Source: Lachnospiraceae bacterium (GTDB taxonomy: Bacteria > Bacillota > Clostridia > Lachnospirales > Lachnospiraceae). Taken from it: 64,000 nucleotides of DNA. The number at the start of each line of letters is the position of its first letter. Position 1 is the first letter of the stretch. The stretch spans positions 24,040-88,039 of the forward strand of contig JAFTWX010000074.1 of assembly GCA_017465095.1 (NCBI GenBank), in the 5' to 3' direction. The notes under the pieces are model-generated. The model saw only the letters and a list, made by a program, of their open reading frames with translations. It searched no databases and was not told the origin of the DNA. The position numbers and the translations under genes are program-made. This document shows positions 1 to 8,932 of the stretch, piece after piece.

Positions 1-961
1 TAATATCCATCAATGTAACCGCATACCCGACAACACTGCCATTATCGGAGACTTCTCTTGTTGTAAGCTGATAAACCCTTCCATCTATTTCGTATTCGGA
101 AATTCCTGTAAGAATTTCTTTCCGAATTCGCTCTGCAATCGATGCCTTATCCCACTCAACAAGCCATGGCATAATACGCTCTGCCAACCGGTTTGCATAT
201 ATGACATAACCATCCTCCTGCACAACGATAAGGGCCTGCGCACTCTCTGCCGCCATCTGATAAATAGCCACATCCACCGTATCAAACAAGCGATAACGCA
301 AAATACAATACAAAAAGACAAGGGTGTAAACCGCAAAGATGAGCGGTCCGAAATCATAGTTCGTCGACGTAAAAACGTAGACAACAACGACCAGCGTTAT
401 AACTGCAACAAGACTGCTGTAACCAACCAGGCTCATAGCACTTCGTTCATCCGGCGTGTTGACATTTTTCCGATGTCGCAGACAGCGGATTGCAAAATAG
501 ACAAATGTAAATACCAAATATCCCAGAAAGAAATAGTAGTACGGCGCCTTCCCAAGACTGCAGAATGCATGACCGTCCTTCCAAATCATGCCGACAAATG
601 TATAATAAAAATCATGATACTTTGCCGTCATAATAATGCCGAAAGACAAAAATCCAATTCCCCACAAAGCCGGCAACGTAAATTTCTTATATTTCCAGTT
701 GTAATACTTTCCGATACCGGTCACGAAGCTGGCTCCCGCAAAGCATTTTCCCATATAACTGATCTGTATTGCCAGAAGCATTTCGGACACATTCGTGGAT
801 ATCAATTCAAACACATAACCAATCAGCATCAGCATATCAAAAACAACAGCAAGAACGATAAAAGAATTGCTTTGTCGTTTATTTCGCCGAAGCAAAAGCT
901 GTAACATATAAACGCAAATAATAATACCTACAATATGCACTTCCAGCATTAATTCATACAT
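1..961 (-). CDS. 7TM-PAS membrane sensor, N-terminal part only (runs off the window)
   Basis: Only the first 320 codons lie inside the window; the gene continues beyond base 1. The start is the ATG at 961, preceded by GGGAGGTGG a few bases upstream. About seven hydrophobic segments occupy roughly residues 5-225, the layout of the 7TM sensor domain found at the N-terminus of many clostridial histidine kinases and diguanylate cyclases. From about residue 235 a PAS-like stretch follows (ALIVVQEDGYVIYANRL), which would sit in the cytoplasm and may bind a small ligand. The output domain (kinase, GGDEF or other) is outside the window, so only membrane-anchored sensing can be proposed. It is transcribed away from the carD gene side, after that gene's terminator. 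Confidence 0.8.
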   Translation of the reverse strand, partial: MYELMLEVHIVGIIICVYMLQLLLRRNKRQSNSFIVLAVVFDMLMLIGYVFELISTNVSEMLLAIQISYMGKCFAGASFVTGIGKYYNWKYKKFTLPALWGIGFLSFGIIMTAKYHDFYYTFVGMIWKDGHAFCSLGKAPYYYFFLGYLVFTFVYFAIRCLRHRKNVNTPDERSAMSLVGYSSLVAVITLVVVVYVFTSTNYDFGPLIFAVYTLVFLYCILRYRLFDTVDVAIYQMAAESAQALIVVQEDGYVIYANRLAERIMPWLVEWDKASIAERIRKEILTGISEYEIDGRVYQLTTREVSDNGSVVGYAVTLMDI

Positions 962-1029
962 CTTGCCACCTCCCGATTGGTTTTCGGATACAATCCCCCC
1001 ATTTTGACAATACCTCTTTATAGTGTATC

Positions 1030-1061
1030 AAAAAAAAAGCATGCTGTCAGCATGCTTTTCC
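1030..1061 (-). terminator. Rho-independent terminator after the CarD-like gene
   Basis: AAAAGCATGC / GCATGCTTTT stem with a 5-base loop followed, on the minus strand, by a run of T. It lies 12 bases after the stop codon at 1074. Confidence 0.9.
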
Positions 1062-1073
1062 CTAATTTTGTCC

Positions 1074-1589
1074 TTATTTTATTTCTTCCGCAACACATAT
1101 TCTGCCTGCGACCAGCTGCCTGACCTCATCCCTATCCATTTGCATTGCAAAGGCGAGTTCGGAATACAGATTATTCTCTGCCAGCTTAAAATAACGCTCA
1201 TCAACGGTAGTATTTTTCTTGCCCTCCGCACTCCGCTGCATATTGCGCAGATACATACACTTTAAAATCCCCACCAACCGCTTCGGCTCACAACTGAACA
1301 GGGCTTCCTTATAACACTGTTCCCGCTGCTTGTCATTCGAAATCCACACCGCTTCCATCCCGGGAATTTCATCGATGACACGACGCGCCTGGCTCTCATC
1401 CATCACTTTTCGAATGCGCTGCTTATCACTGTCCACAGGAATATATAATTTTGTATTTTTCTCTCCGATCGGGACAATCAGATAATATAGCTTATCCTTG
1501 TTTCCCATCGGAAGATCAAGGTGTACCTTATCTTCCACTTTACAGATTCCGTTATTGGCATTAACAACATAATCGCCTACTTCAAACAT
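1074..1589 (-). CDS. CarD-family (CdnL/TRCF-interacting) transcriptional regulator
   Basis: 171 residues. CarD/CdnL proteins bind the RNA polymerase beta subunit through an N-terminal Tudor-like domain (the TRCF-interacting fold) and stabilise open promoter complexes. The N-terminus MFEVGDYVVNANNGICKVED fits the family signature (FxxGDxVVYPxHGVGxI), followed by a strand with YYLIVP and a helical C-terminal half. The start is placed at 1589 because GGAGGTG precedes it at the right distance; the open frame extends 35 codons further upstream, but that part is basic and unlike the family. It follows the degenerate HD-GYP gene, with about 105 bases between that gene's stop and this start, so the two are probably cotranscribed from the promoter at 2782-2810. 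Confidence 0.88.
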   Translation of the reverse strand: MFEVGDYVVNANNGICKVEDKVHLDLPMGNKDKLYYLIVPIGEKNTKLYIPVDSDKQRIRKVMDESQARRVIDEIPGMEAVWISNDKQREQCYKEALFSCEPKRLVGILKCMYLRNMQRSAEGKKNTTVDERYFKLAENNLYSELAFAMQMDRDEVRQLVAGRICVAEEIK

Positions 1590-1694
1590 CCTGCTTACAC
1601 CTCCATGAAATGCCTCTATAACCATATCTTTCCCTATTATTTTAGCATTTAAAAATTTTTTTCGTAAGCAAAAAGTTTTTAAGAATTTGTGCAC

Positions 1695-2741
1695 CTATAA
1701 AATTTCTTCAATAAAAATCGTCCGTTCTGTTCCCAGATCCACAATGCGTTCTTCCGTCACCGAACGGTTCACCCGATTGTAATAAATCTTTACAAGCGGA
1801 CGCGGTCCGTCATTTTGTCTGATATTGGAAACAATGCCGACCTCCTTCGTGGAAAGACGAACCATAACACCGAGCGGGTAAATCGGTATATTGTTGACAA
1901 ACGTATTTACCACCTGCGGATCATAATAAATTCCACTGGCTCCGTACAATTCTTCCACCGCCAGATACGGCTGTATATTCATGTAAGTAATCGCCGCTGC
2001 ATATCTCTGACACACTCCGATAATCCGCGCCCCCACAGGAATCTCGTCCCCTTTGATACCTCTCGGGTATCCGGAACCGTTGTACTTCTCATGATGGGCC
2101 TGAATACACGCAGCAATCGGTCTCGGAATATTTTTCTGCAACGCAAAATAGTAACCGTATGTCGGATGCTCCTGCCAAAGCTTCTCTTCCGCCTGGTTTC
2201 GCTCATCCAGCCGGACAAGATTCGGCATTTCCGCAACACCCATGTTATGTAACAGAGCGCTGATAAGAACCACAAGAATCTCTTCGTTACTGAGATTCAT
2301 ACAACCGGCCACAATTCCGCTGAGCACGGCAGTATAAATCGCATGATCATACAATCTTGCCTTATGGATAATCCGGAGCTCAACCATCGTTTTCAAAACT
2401 TCTTCGTTGCGGGCAATCTTCCGGATCAAGTGCTCCAGTTTACGGGCCACCTCCACAACTTGGTCGCTTTTGTTGGCTTCCGCCTGCAACGGCGAAATCT
2501 CTCTGAGCACATGAATAAAATCTTCCACCAGAGATTCTTCCATCTTGTCCATCGGTGTAATCAGAACTGTATGCGGATCGGAAATATCCACCATTTCAAT
2601 CCCGATTTCTTTGAGCTGATCCAGATTACGGTTGCTCAAAATCGTTCCGGCTTTCAGCAGACAGGTGTCCGTACCCGGCTGATACACACTCTGCTCCAGC
2701 TGCATACCCGGCTTTACTGCTTTAATCTTCATTTTTCCCAT
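1695..2741 (-). CDS. HD-GYP-like protein with a degenerate active site
   Basis: 348 residues. HD-GYP domains normally hydrolyse cyclic di-GMP. The fold signature is recognisable: an N-terminal segment (residues 1-60) resembling the DUF3391-like lead-in, then LLHNMG (163-168), HPTYGYY (192-198), QAHHEKYNGSGYPRG (214-228) and GVCQRYAAA (242-250). Several metal-binding or catalytic positions are changed: the HD pair is H165-N166, the usual GK after it is GV, and the DxxDA motif reads CQRYAA. The protein may bind cyclic di-GMP or a partner without hydrolysing it. The start is ATG 2741 with AAGGGG upstream; the second Met at codon 4 is an alternative. It precedes carD in a probable operon. Confidence 0.85.
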   Translation of the reverse strand: MGKMKIKAVKPGMQLEQSVYQPGTDTCLLKAGTILSNRNLDQLKEIGIEMVDISDPHTVLITPMDKMEESLVEDFIHVLREISPLQAEANKSDQVVEVARKLEHLIRKIARNEEVLKTMVELRIIHKARLYDHAIYTAVLSGIVAGCMNLSNEEILVVLISALLHNMGVAEMPNLVRLDERNQAEEKLWQEHPTYGYYFALQKNIPRPIAACIQAHHEKYNGSGYPRGIKGDEIPVGARIIGVCQRYAAAITYMNIQPYLAVEELYGASGIYYDPQVVNTFVNNIPIYPLGVMVRLSTKEVGIVSNIRQNDGPRPLVKIYYNRVNRSVTEERIVDLGTERTIFIEEIL

Positions 2742-2781
2742 TACACAATACCCCTTACATCAAAAAACTATACCCATTTTG

Positions 2782-2810
2782 ATAATATTATGTTTCTGAT
2801 GCCGTGTCAA
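2782..2810 (-). promoter_or_regulatory. Sigma-A type promoter for the HD-GYP-like/carD operon
   Basis: TTGACA (2805-2810 read on minus) and TATTAT (2782-2787) separated by 17 bases, 41 bases upstream of the ATG at 2741. No clear operator is visible. Confidence 0.75.
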
Positions 2811-2845
2811 CAAACTTTACAGCGCCTGTGCGCTTCTGAAAACAT

Positions 2846-3433
2846 TTAAAAGAAAACACCCGTAACAAAAATTTCAATCCCGATTCCGAGCAGTATGACG
2901 CCTCCCAAAACAGATGCTTTATTTGCAAGTCTGGTTCCAAAGGTTTTCCCGATCCGAAGCCCGGCCATACAGATGACAAATGTAACCGCTGCAATGATAG
3001 CCGAAGCAACCAGCGCCTGCAAAAAATTATACTCCGCAATAGTAAATCCTACCGAAAGCGCATCGATGGATGTTGCAATACCCTGCACAAACAAAATCCA
3101 CGGCGTCAAAGTCTCCCTCTTTGCTTCTTCCTCTTCTCCGCGAATACCCTCCACTAACATTTTACCTCCGATAAAAACCAAAAGCCCAAGGGCAATCCAC
3201 GGAATCAGCGGCTCGAACATTTTAAAATAACGAAGCATCGTATGTACACACAGCCATCCCGTCATAGGCATAAACGCTTGAAAAAAAGCAAATACTCCCG
3301 CAATTGCGCACATCTTCTTCTTTTTCATTGCCGGCTCTCCGAGTCCGTTTGCAAGGGACACAGAAAAAGCGTCCATCGCAAGACCTACACCCAGCAAAAT
3401 GCTGCTTACAAGCAATCTCGTCCCAAGCTGCAT
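2846..3433 (-). CDS. mntP: Manganese efflux pump MntP
   Basis: 195 residues, the usual length for MntP (formerly YebN), a six-TM inner membrane exporter that protects against manganese excess. The protein is an internal duplication, each half carrying a conserved acidic residue in a membrane segment: LAMDAFSVSLANG near the N-terminus and GIATSIDALSVGFT near residue 120. A charged cytoplasmic loop (EGIRGEEEEAKRE) separates the halves. The start is ATG 3433 with AGGAGG seven bases upstream. The gene stands alone between the glnA promoter region and the HD-GYP operon promoter. The yybP-ykoY manganese riboswitch, common before such genes, is not evident in the 160 bases upstream. Confidence 0.93.
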   Translation of the reverse strand: MQLGTRLLVSSILLGVGLAMDAFSVSLANGLGEPAMKKKKMCAIAGVFAFFQAFMPMTGWLCVHTMLRYFKMFEPLIPWIALGLLVFIGGKMLVEGIRGEEEEAKRETLTPWILFVQGIATSIDALSVGFTIAEYNFLQALVASAIIAAVTFVICMAGLRIGKTFGTRLANKASVLGGVILLGIGIEIFVTGVFF

Positions 3434-3522
3434 CTATGTTTCCTCCTAAAATTGTTATCCGGTAGTAATTTTTAAAAAATAACATTTACAAAAGAAAATG
3501 TCAATTTCTTTTCCACATATAA

Positions 3523-3551
3523 TTGCCAAGATGTCCAATTTTTATTATGAT
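3523..3551 (+). promoter_or_regulatory. Putative promoter of glnA
   Basis: TTGCCA (3523-3528) and TATGAT (3546-3551) with 17-base spacing, 51 bases before the glnA ATG. Position and spacing fit sigma-A. Confidence 0.6.
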
Positions 3552-3602
3552 AAAAAGTAAGAGTTTTACACTTTTAAAAAAACAAAACAGGGGGTGCCAA
3601 AA

Positions 3603-5027
3603 ATGGCTAAAACCGCACAGGAGATCATGGATCTCATCAAAGAACAGGACATCAAAATGGTAGACTTCAAGATTGTCGACATCAATGGACAATATCGTCA
3701 TGTGACGATTCCTGCACAGCAGTTCTCTGCTGACACCATGGAAAACGGTATCGGATTCGACGCTTCCAACTACGGATATGCAGTTGTCGAAAAGAGCGAT
3801 ATGGTGTTTATTCCGGATCTCGACACCGCAATCGTGGATCCGTTCTGCGAAATTCCTACATTATCAATCACAGGAAACGCAATGATTATCGACTATCCGA
3901 AAAACCGTCCGCTGGATCAGTATCCGCGAAACATTGTACAAGCTGCAGAGCAGTACATGAAAGACACCGGAATCGCAGACACCATGCTGATTCTTCCAGA
4001 GTTTGAGTTTCACTTATTCGACAATGTGGGCTGGTCCGTATCGCCGAACGAAATCGGTGTCGGCATCGATGTAGCCCAGGCTTACTGGAATACAGCCGAG
4101 GAAGGCAAAGGTAACGTAGTTGCCCACCAGAAAGGTTACCATGTGGCAAAACCATTCGACCGCTCTTACGAATGTCGTTCCGAAATGTGCCTTCAGATGG
4201 AAAAAGCAGGCATTCCGATTAAATATCACCATCCGGAAGTCGGTGCTGCCGGACAGTTTGAAATTGAACCGATGCTCGGCCAGATGTCCAAGATGGCAGA
4301 CAACACCATGATGATCAAATACATCATTCACAATACCGCTCTCAAATACGGAAAGACGGCAACTTTCATGCCGAAGCCGGTATACAACGAAGCCGGAAAC
4401 GGTATGCACGTACATATGCTTCTTTTGAAGGATGGTCAGCCGGTATTCTCCGACGATGACGGCTATGCTCATCTGAGCAAAACCGCACACTACTTCATGG
4501 GAGGACTTTTGAAACATATTTCTTCCCTCTGTGCACTGACCAACCCGAGTACCAACTCCTTCAAGAGACTGGTTCCGGGCTTTGAAGCTCCGGTTACTGT
4601 CGGCTACGCAACCTCAAACCGAAGCGCCGTAATCCGTATCCCGGCCTATGCAAAAACACCGGAACTGAGACGCTTCGAAATCCGTAACCCGGATGCAACC
4701 TGTAATCCATACCTGTGCTATGCAGCAATTTTAATGGCCGGTCTGGACGGCGTGAAAAATCAGATTGATCCGCACGCAAACGGCTGGGGACCGTATGACA
4801 TGAACCTGTATACTTTGTCCGACGAGGAAAAAGCAAAACTTTCTTCTCTTCCGACTACTCTGGATGCAGCACTGAATGCCCTTGAGGCCGATCACGACTA
4901 CCTGACAGCAGGCGGCGTCTTCCCGGAACATCTGATCAAAAACTTTATTGCAAACAAACGAAAAGAATGCGCTGAACTCGCCAAGATTCCGCATCCGGCT
5001 GAGTTCGACAGATACTTCAATGCATAA
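3603..5027 (+). CDS. glnA: Glutamine synthetase, type I
   Basis: 474 residues. Catalyses ATP-dependent condensation of glutamate and ammonia to glutamine; the family forms cytoplasmic dodecamers. Visible signatures are the beta-grasp N-terminus (VDFKIVDINGQYRHVTIPA), the metal-binding PEFEFHLF, the glycine/histidine segment NEAGNGMHVHMLL, the ATP-site region KRLVPGFEAPV and NRSAVIRIP, and the glutamate-binding ELRRFEIRNPD. ATG 3603 is preferred over the in-frame GTG 3594 because GGGGG lies eight bases before it and the sequence then begins MAKTAQEIMD as expected. No adenylylation-site tyrosine motif was looked for in detail. The following zinc-ribbon gene begins 29 bases downstream on the same strand. 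Confidence 0.95.
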   Translation: MAKTAQEIMDLIKEQDIKMVDFKIVDINGQYRHVTIPAQQFSADTMENGIGFDASNYGYAVVEKSDMVFIPDLDTAIVDPFCEIPTLSITGNAMIIDYPKNRPLDQYPRNIVQAAEQYMKDTGIADTMLILPEFEFHLFDNVGWSVSPNEIGVGIDVAQAYWNTAEEGKGNVVAHQKGYHVAKPFDRSYECRSEMCLQMEKAGIPIKYHHPEVGAAGQFEIEPMLGQMSKMADNTMMIKYIIHNTALKYGKTATFMPKPVYNEAGNGMHVHMLLLKDGQPVFSDDDGYAHLSKTAHYFMGGLLKHISSLCALTNPSTNSFKRLVPGFEAPVTVGYATSNRSAVIRIPAYAKTPELRRFEIRNPDATCNPYLCYAAILMAGLDGVKNQIDPHANGWGPYDMNLYTLSDEEKAKLSSLPTTLDAALNALEADHDYLTAGGVFPEHLIKNFIANKRKECAELAKIPHPAEFDRYFNA

Positions 5028-5056
5028 GCTGAATACATGCCAAAAGGAGAATTCTT

Positions 5057-6058
5057 ATGAAATGCCCATACTGCGGTGCAGAAGTTACACCTAACACCAA
5101 GTGTGAATACTGTGACTCTTTTGTAGAAAGAGAAACAAAAGACGAATCTTCAAAAACAGAATATCAGGAACAGCTCGAGGACATCATCCTCGAAACCGCC
5201 GAACATTTCGGAGATGCCCTTCGGGGCACCGCCGAGGAAATCGGCGACACGATTCAAAAAGCAGCCACGCCGGAAAACAAACGGGTTTTCAAAAAACTAA
5301 TCATCACAATCATTGTCATTGTTGCTGTTTTTGTATTATGTTTCTTTATCATTCTCTTCAGCTCAATACGCTCGGCCTTTACCATGATGGATGGTTTGTA
5401 CGGAGATACCGCGGAAGATTCCTATTTTGCAACCGCTGAAAATGTCGCAGAAATACAAGAACTCGGTTCCTTAACCGATGCAGAAGGCATGGTCGGTCAT
5501 CTGGACGAGGACGGAAGCATGACACTCATCTACGAGGGCAACGAATGTGACACTATGCTTCTCGACGAAACACTGCTGGACTGGCTGAACAACCATAATC
5601 ACTCTTTGGATACTGTAGGCGTTTTATTCACTACCGACAGCGAAGGCAATGTTACATCACTTGCCATGTCATCCGATACGTTTTATGTGTTGCAGCAGCA
5701 GGATAAGCAGTATCTGGTTCTTCGCAGCGGCGATGTATTTCGCACCTGTTCCGAAGTCCCGCTGGAAACCGGCAGCTATTACAATGGCTATTTCAACTAC
5801 CCGGTGCTGAATGTTCATTCTGCCACGGAAGAAGACGGTGACGGCTATTCTGTGTTCGATCCGACCTGCGATGCAAAAGAAATGCGCTTCTTCACCGACC
5901 CTTATACCGGAGAAGAACTCGCGGTTCCGATGATCTACATGGAGGATATGTGGTATTACTGCACACAGGAGCTTTACGACGCATGCACGGAAGGAAAAGT
6001 CCTTCCTCAGGATGTACGCGTGGATAAGTCAATACATGTAATTTATATGGAAGAATAA
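5057..6058 (+). CDS. Zinc-ribbon single-pass membrane protein, function unknown
   Basis: 333 residues, not assigned to a characterised family. It opens with a four-cysteine zinc ribbon (C3, C6, C16, C19; MKCPYCGAEV...CEYC), followed by an acidic helical linker and one strongly hydrophobic segment at about 80-103. The remaining 230 residues, predicted outside, are acidic and beta-rich with repeated Asp/Glu/Thr. This is the same plan as the proteins encoded at 49519 and 50119 (cytoplasmic zinc ribbon, membrane segment or segments, further domain), a plan common among uncharacterised Clostridia proteins. RBS AAAGGAG before ATG 5057. It shares a strand with glnA and ends at a strong bidirectional terminator, so readthrough from glnA is likely. 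Confidence 0.8.
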   Translation: MKCPYCGAEVTPNTKCEYCDSFVERETKDESSKTEYQEQLEDIILETAEHFGDALRGTAEEIGDTIQKAATPENKRVFKKLIITIIVIVAVFVLCFFIILFSSIRSAFTMMDGLYGDTAEDSYFATAENVAEIQELGSLTDAEGMVGHLDEDGSMTLIYEGNECDTMLLDETLLDWLNNHNHSLDTVGVLFTTDSEGNVTSLAMSSDTFYVLQQQDKQYLVLRSGDVFRTCSEVPLETGSYYNGYFNYPVLNVHSATEEDGDGYSVFDPTCDAKEMRFFTDPYTGEELAVPMIYMEDMWYYCTQELYDACTEGKVLPQDVRVDKSIHVIYMEE

Positions 6059-6060
6059 GA

Positions 6061-6108
6061 AAAAGGGTGTCCCAAAAGTCATGAGACTTAAGGAACACCC
6101 TCTTTTTA
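6061..6108. terminator. Bidirectional terminator between convergent genes
   Basis: AGGGTGT (6064-6070) pairs with ACACCCT (6095-6101), with an inner AAGTC/GACTT stem. It is flanked by A-rich and T-rich runs and serves both the plus-strand zinc-ribbon gene and the minus-strand anti-sigma gene. Confidence 0.9.
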
Positions 6109-7608
6109 TCACTGCTCGATCACATATCCGTCCGCAGCACTGCCACTCAAAATATACGTGTAAACCGCGCCTTCCTTTGCAGCAATCTTAAACTCCGGTT
6201 CCACCAAAAACGCGTTATTTTCTTCATCGTATACTTCCGCCTTCAAAACAATTTCCGCATTATTTTGCCAATCTGACAATTCAAAATCCAGAGGATAAAA
6301 TGTAAATGTCATAGAGTCACCCGGGCGGATTGCACGGTCCTCATCGGCGTATCCTCCTGCTTGGGTTCCTTTGTGTTCATCGCCCAGGGAATAGGAAATC
6401 CCCATCATGGAAATGTCAGCCCCTGTATTATTCACTATTTTGACATTGATTTCTTTTCCATCCTCCAGCTGTCTTTGGAACTCTGCCTCCAGCATTTCCT
6501 GTTGCTGTGCCGAAGTCATTTCATCCAGCTGTAATTTAACGTCATCCATCCGCTTAGCTTCTTCCCTTGCTTGTTCCATCTGCTGCAACGCAAGCGCCTC
6601 TTCCGCATCCATAAATGCATATCCGTCCAGTCCCGTCTTTTGAATAAGCCTTTGCAGCAGCACAATATCGTCATAACATTCTTTTATGTCATGTCCCGCA
6701 AATTCGGACGCATCTTCCACCGTTACCACAAGCTTACTTTCTTTCCCTGCCACTTCATATTCATAGGATACTTCGCCCAGATTTTCCACAACCGCCAAAA
6801 GCACGTACGCATAAGACTTCATCATGGCCTCTTTCAAAGCCACATGCTCCTCTTCCTGCTCTCCGGAAAGCACAAACGACCAACCATACGGTTCCTTCTC
6901 CGTCTGTAGTTCGTTGGCAAAGCCTCCCAGGTAACTTCCCATGTTAAGAGCCGCAACAGGAAGGGCATTGGCTGACATATCACCCACATACGGATGTCTT
7001 GTGCGATAAACCGACGAAGTGATGGCAAGAATATCTTTTCCGTCCGCCCAGAGTATGGTGTCTCCCATTTTCACCTGTTTGATATCCGCCGCCGAAGTAT
7101 ACTCCGACGTCATAACACCGCAATTGTTCCACGGCGTACAAAGAACCGCCTTGCAGGATACATTGATAACTCCCGGCTCCTCCTCCGTAAAGTAAATATC
7201 CTGCGGAACACGTGCGCTGTCTACCATCGTAGCCGTCACATCCAAGACATTGCCTTGTACCTGCGCCCTACAATACACAACGCCGTCCCCCACTTTTTCT
7301 CCTACCACAAAAACTCTTCCGATCCAGAGGCACAGAAAAAGTACAACTACCGCCAGCACACTTCCGATTACTACACCTCTGGTCCGACGCCTCATTTTCT
7401 TTAGATAATCAATTTCTTTCCCCCGGATTTCTTCCTGCATATCCTCCTGCGCCGTATCCGGCTCCCGCATAGCACTGAGCGCCTCCTTACAATCGGCGCA
7501 ATCCGAAACATGCTCCTCCACCAATTGATTGGTGACATCACTTGTCAATTTATCAATATAAGACGGAAATAAATCCCGCACCAGTTCACAAGGTAATTTA
7601 TTCTTCAT
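6109..7608 (-). CDS. Anti-sigma factor-like transmembrane protein with zinc finger
   Basis: 499 residues. The N-terminus has the HxxxCxxC zinc-finger arrangement of ZAS anti-sigma factors (C7, H33, C37, C40), preceded by CELVRDLFPSYIDKLTSDVT. A single membrane segment spans about 79-100. The long remainder is predicted outside and contains an alpha-helical, charged stretch around 340-390 and a beta-rich C-terminal end that may be a sensor domain. The gene starts inside the 3' end of the sigma factor gene (11-base overlap), the usual sign of a cognate sigma/anti-sigma pair. By analogy it holds the ECF sigma factor inactive until an envelope signal; the signal is unknown. It is larger than typical anti-sigma factors of 200-350 residues. 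Confidence 0.82.
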   Translation of the reverse strand: MKNKLPCELVRDLFPSYIDKLTSDVTNQLVEEHVSDCADCKEALSAMREPDTAQEDMQEEIRGKEIDYLKKMRRRTRGVVIGSVLAVVVLFLCLWIGRVFVVGEKVGDGVVYCRAQVQGNVLDVTATMVDSARVPQDIYFTEEEPGVINVSCKAVLCTPWNNCGVMTSEYTSAADIKQVKMGDTILWADGKDILAITSSVYRTRHPYVGDMSANALPVAALNMGSYLGGFANELQTEKEPYGWSFVLSGEQEEEHVALKEAMMKSYAYVLLAVVENLGEVSYEYEVAGKESKLVVTVEDASEFAGHDIKECYDDIVLLQRLIQKTGLDGYAFMDAEEALALQQMEQAREEAKRMDDVKLQLDEMTSAQQQEMLEAEFQRQLEDGKEINVKIVNNTGADISMMGISYSLGDEHKGTQAGGYADEDRAIRPGDSMTFTFYPLDFELSDWQNNAEIVLKAEVYDEENNAFLVEPEFKIAAKEGAVYTYILSGSAADGYVIEQ

Positions 7609-8092
7609 CGCTTCCTATCTCCTTCCTGAGTCTTTCCTTTCCCCGGTAAAAAGTTACTCTTGCCCAATTTTCTGTCTTTTCCATAATCTCTCCGATTTCC
7701 CGGAAGGACAGATTTCCGAATATTCGCAAGTACAAAACTTCCCGAAACGGTTCCGGACACCCATGCAGCTTTTTCATCAGCTCTACACGCGACTGCTCTT
7801 CCATCACTTCATGTTCAGCAGAAGCCTTGGCTAACTTTAATTCATCCGCTGTGTCTTCCCACTGTTCCGTGTGCGGATGCTTTCTTTGATAGGCAAGCCA
7901 CTGATGCTTTGCAATGGCACAAAGCCATGTGGAAATCTGACAGCTGCCGTCAAACCGGCCAATACTTTTGACCGCCTGATAAAATGTTTCCTGCGTCAGT
8001 TCTTCGGCCAGATCGTGACTTTGTGTATGAGTCAGCAGATACTTATAGACCGTTTTCGCATGGGCTTGATAAATCTCATCCATGGACTGCAT
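7598..8092 (-). CDS. ECF-type RNA polymerase sigma factor
   Basis: 164 residues. Region 2 is visible as VYKYLLTHTQSHDLAEELTQ with ETFYQAVKSIGRF and ISTWLCAIAKHQW; region 4 as REVLYLRIFGNLSFREIGEI with WARVTFYRGKERL, an ECF helix-turn-helix. The start is placed at ATG 8092 because AAAGGAGGG lies just upstream; an in-frame Met 13 codons earlier lacks such a site. The following anti-sigma gene overlaps by 11 bases. A TGTAAC element about 50 bases upstream resembles -35 elements of some ECF promoters and could indicate autoregulation, but this is weak. Genes it controls cannot be told from the window. Confidence 0.9.
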   Translation of the reverse strand: MQSMDEIYQAHAKTVYKYLLTHTQSHDLAEELTQETFYQAVKSIGRFDGSCQISTWLCAIAKHQWLAYQRKHPHTEQWEDTADELKLAKASAEHEVMEEQSRVELMKKLHGCPEPFREVLYLRIFGNLSFREIGEIMEKTENWARVTFYRGKERLRKEIGSDEE

Positions 8093-8156
8093 GTGATCCC
8101 TCCTTTCGTCTGTTCTGTATGTTAATGTCATTTTTTCCCTTTTCGTTACACATTAT

Positions 8157-8196
8157 CTCAAAAAAAAGAAAAGCTGTCATCTATTTGACAGCTTTC
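8157..8196 (-). terminator. Terminator after the two-TM protein gene
   Basis: AAGCTGTCA pairs with TGACAGCTT around a 6-base loop, followed on the minus strand by a long T run. It separates this gene from the sigma operon. Confidence 0.92.
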
Positions 8197-8208
8197 CGCT
8201 TCCATGTT

Positions 8209-8859
8209 TTATTCATCCCACGATTCAACCGCCGGAGTAGCTGCTTTTTTGTCTTTCCAAAGAAGCATCGCAAGTCCGATGATCACAAAAACAACCGACA
8301 TCACCCCGAAAACAATAAGCATATTTTTATCCATAACCGGAATCAATTTATACGGCACAAAATATTCTTCCGCCTGCTCGCGATACTCCGCACCGTACCA
8401 ATCATAATAGAGTTCGTACAAATCACTGTCCAGTTTCCACACCTTCGCATCAATCGGATAAGTCACCGTCCCGAAGGTATCTGTATCGCCGTCAATATAT
8501 GCCCAGGTTTCCTCCACAATGTCATCCATGATGCTGTAAGCACCCTTGTTCACTTCAACCGTAAGCAGCTTGGTTTCTTCTTTCGTTGCACCGTAAGCCG
8601 GGAACACATACCATCTCTTTGTATCCTCTTCCGTGCTTACCGTAATACCATACCGTTTATTCTCTGTTGTCTGTGTGGCATAACAATCATAAACATAATC
8701 TATATTTCCCGTCACGTGCATGCCCTGCTCCAACTCATTACAATTCACTTCGTACACATCCTGCGCCGGAGACATGATAACTTTTACCTCACGGAATACA
8801 ATCCACGCAAACGCAACGCCCACAATCAAAACAAGAATCCCTTTTAATTTTCTTTGCAT
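8209..8859 (-). CDS. Two-TM membrane protein, function unknown
   Basis: 216 residues with a hydrophobic segment at each end (about 6-26 and 178-200), so a domain of about 150 residues lies between them, probably outside. That domain contains GMHVTGNIDYVYDCYATQT, a pattern resembling uncharacterised Lachnospiraceae proteins that begin a beta-rich domain in the same way. The protein encoded at 34953 has the same general plan (TM, beta domain, TM). The C-terminus after the second segment is short and cytoplasmic. Start ATG 8859 with GGGAGG upstream. It stands alone between the tRNA genes and its own terminator. No function is assigned. Confidence 0.75.
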   Translation of the reverse strand: MQRKLKGILVLIVGVAFAWIVFREVKVIMSPAQDVYEVNCNELEQGMHVTGNIDYVYDCYATQTTENKRYGITVSTEEDTKRWYVFPAYGATKEETKLLTVEVNKGAYSIMDDIVEETWAYIDGDTDTFGTVTYPIDAKVWKLDSDLYELYYDWYGAEYREQAEEYFVPYKLIPVMDKNMLIVFGVMSVVFVIIGLAMLLWKDKKAATPAVESWDE

Positions 8860-8932
8860 ATTGAATCCTCCCTCTCAAGAATCTGTTAACTCCAACATAA
8901 TACAACAACATTCGACAATATTCAAGAAAACA

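Noticed and set aside
1590..1694. Extended N-terminus of the CarD-like protein to the Met at 1694
   Set aside because: The 35 extra residues are basic and unlike CarD proteins, and the good RBS (GGAGGTG) is at the ATG at 1589.
3434..3602. yybP-ykoY manganese riboswitch upstream of mntP
   Set aside because: The 160-base region was examined on the minus strand; the conserved yybP-ykoY sequence blocks were not seen.
7984..8847. 287-residue plus-strand open frame opposite the two-TM protein gene
   Set aside because: Low-complexity Phe/His/Arg/Ser composition, no RBS, and it covers a terminator.
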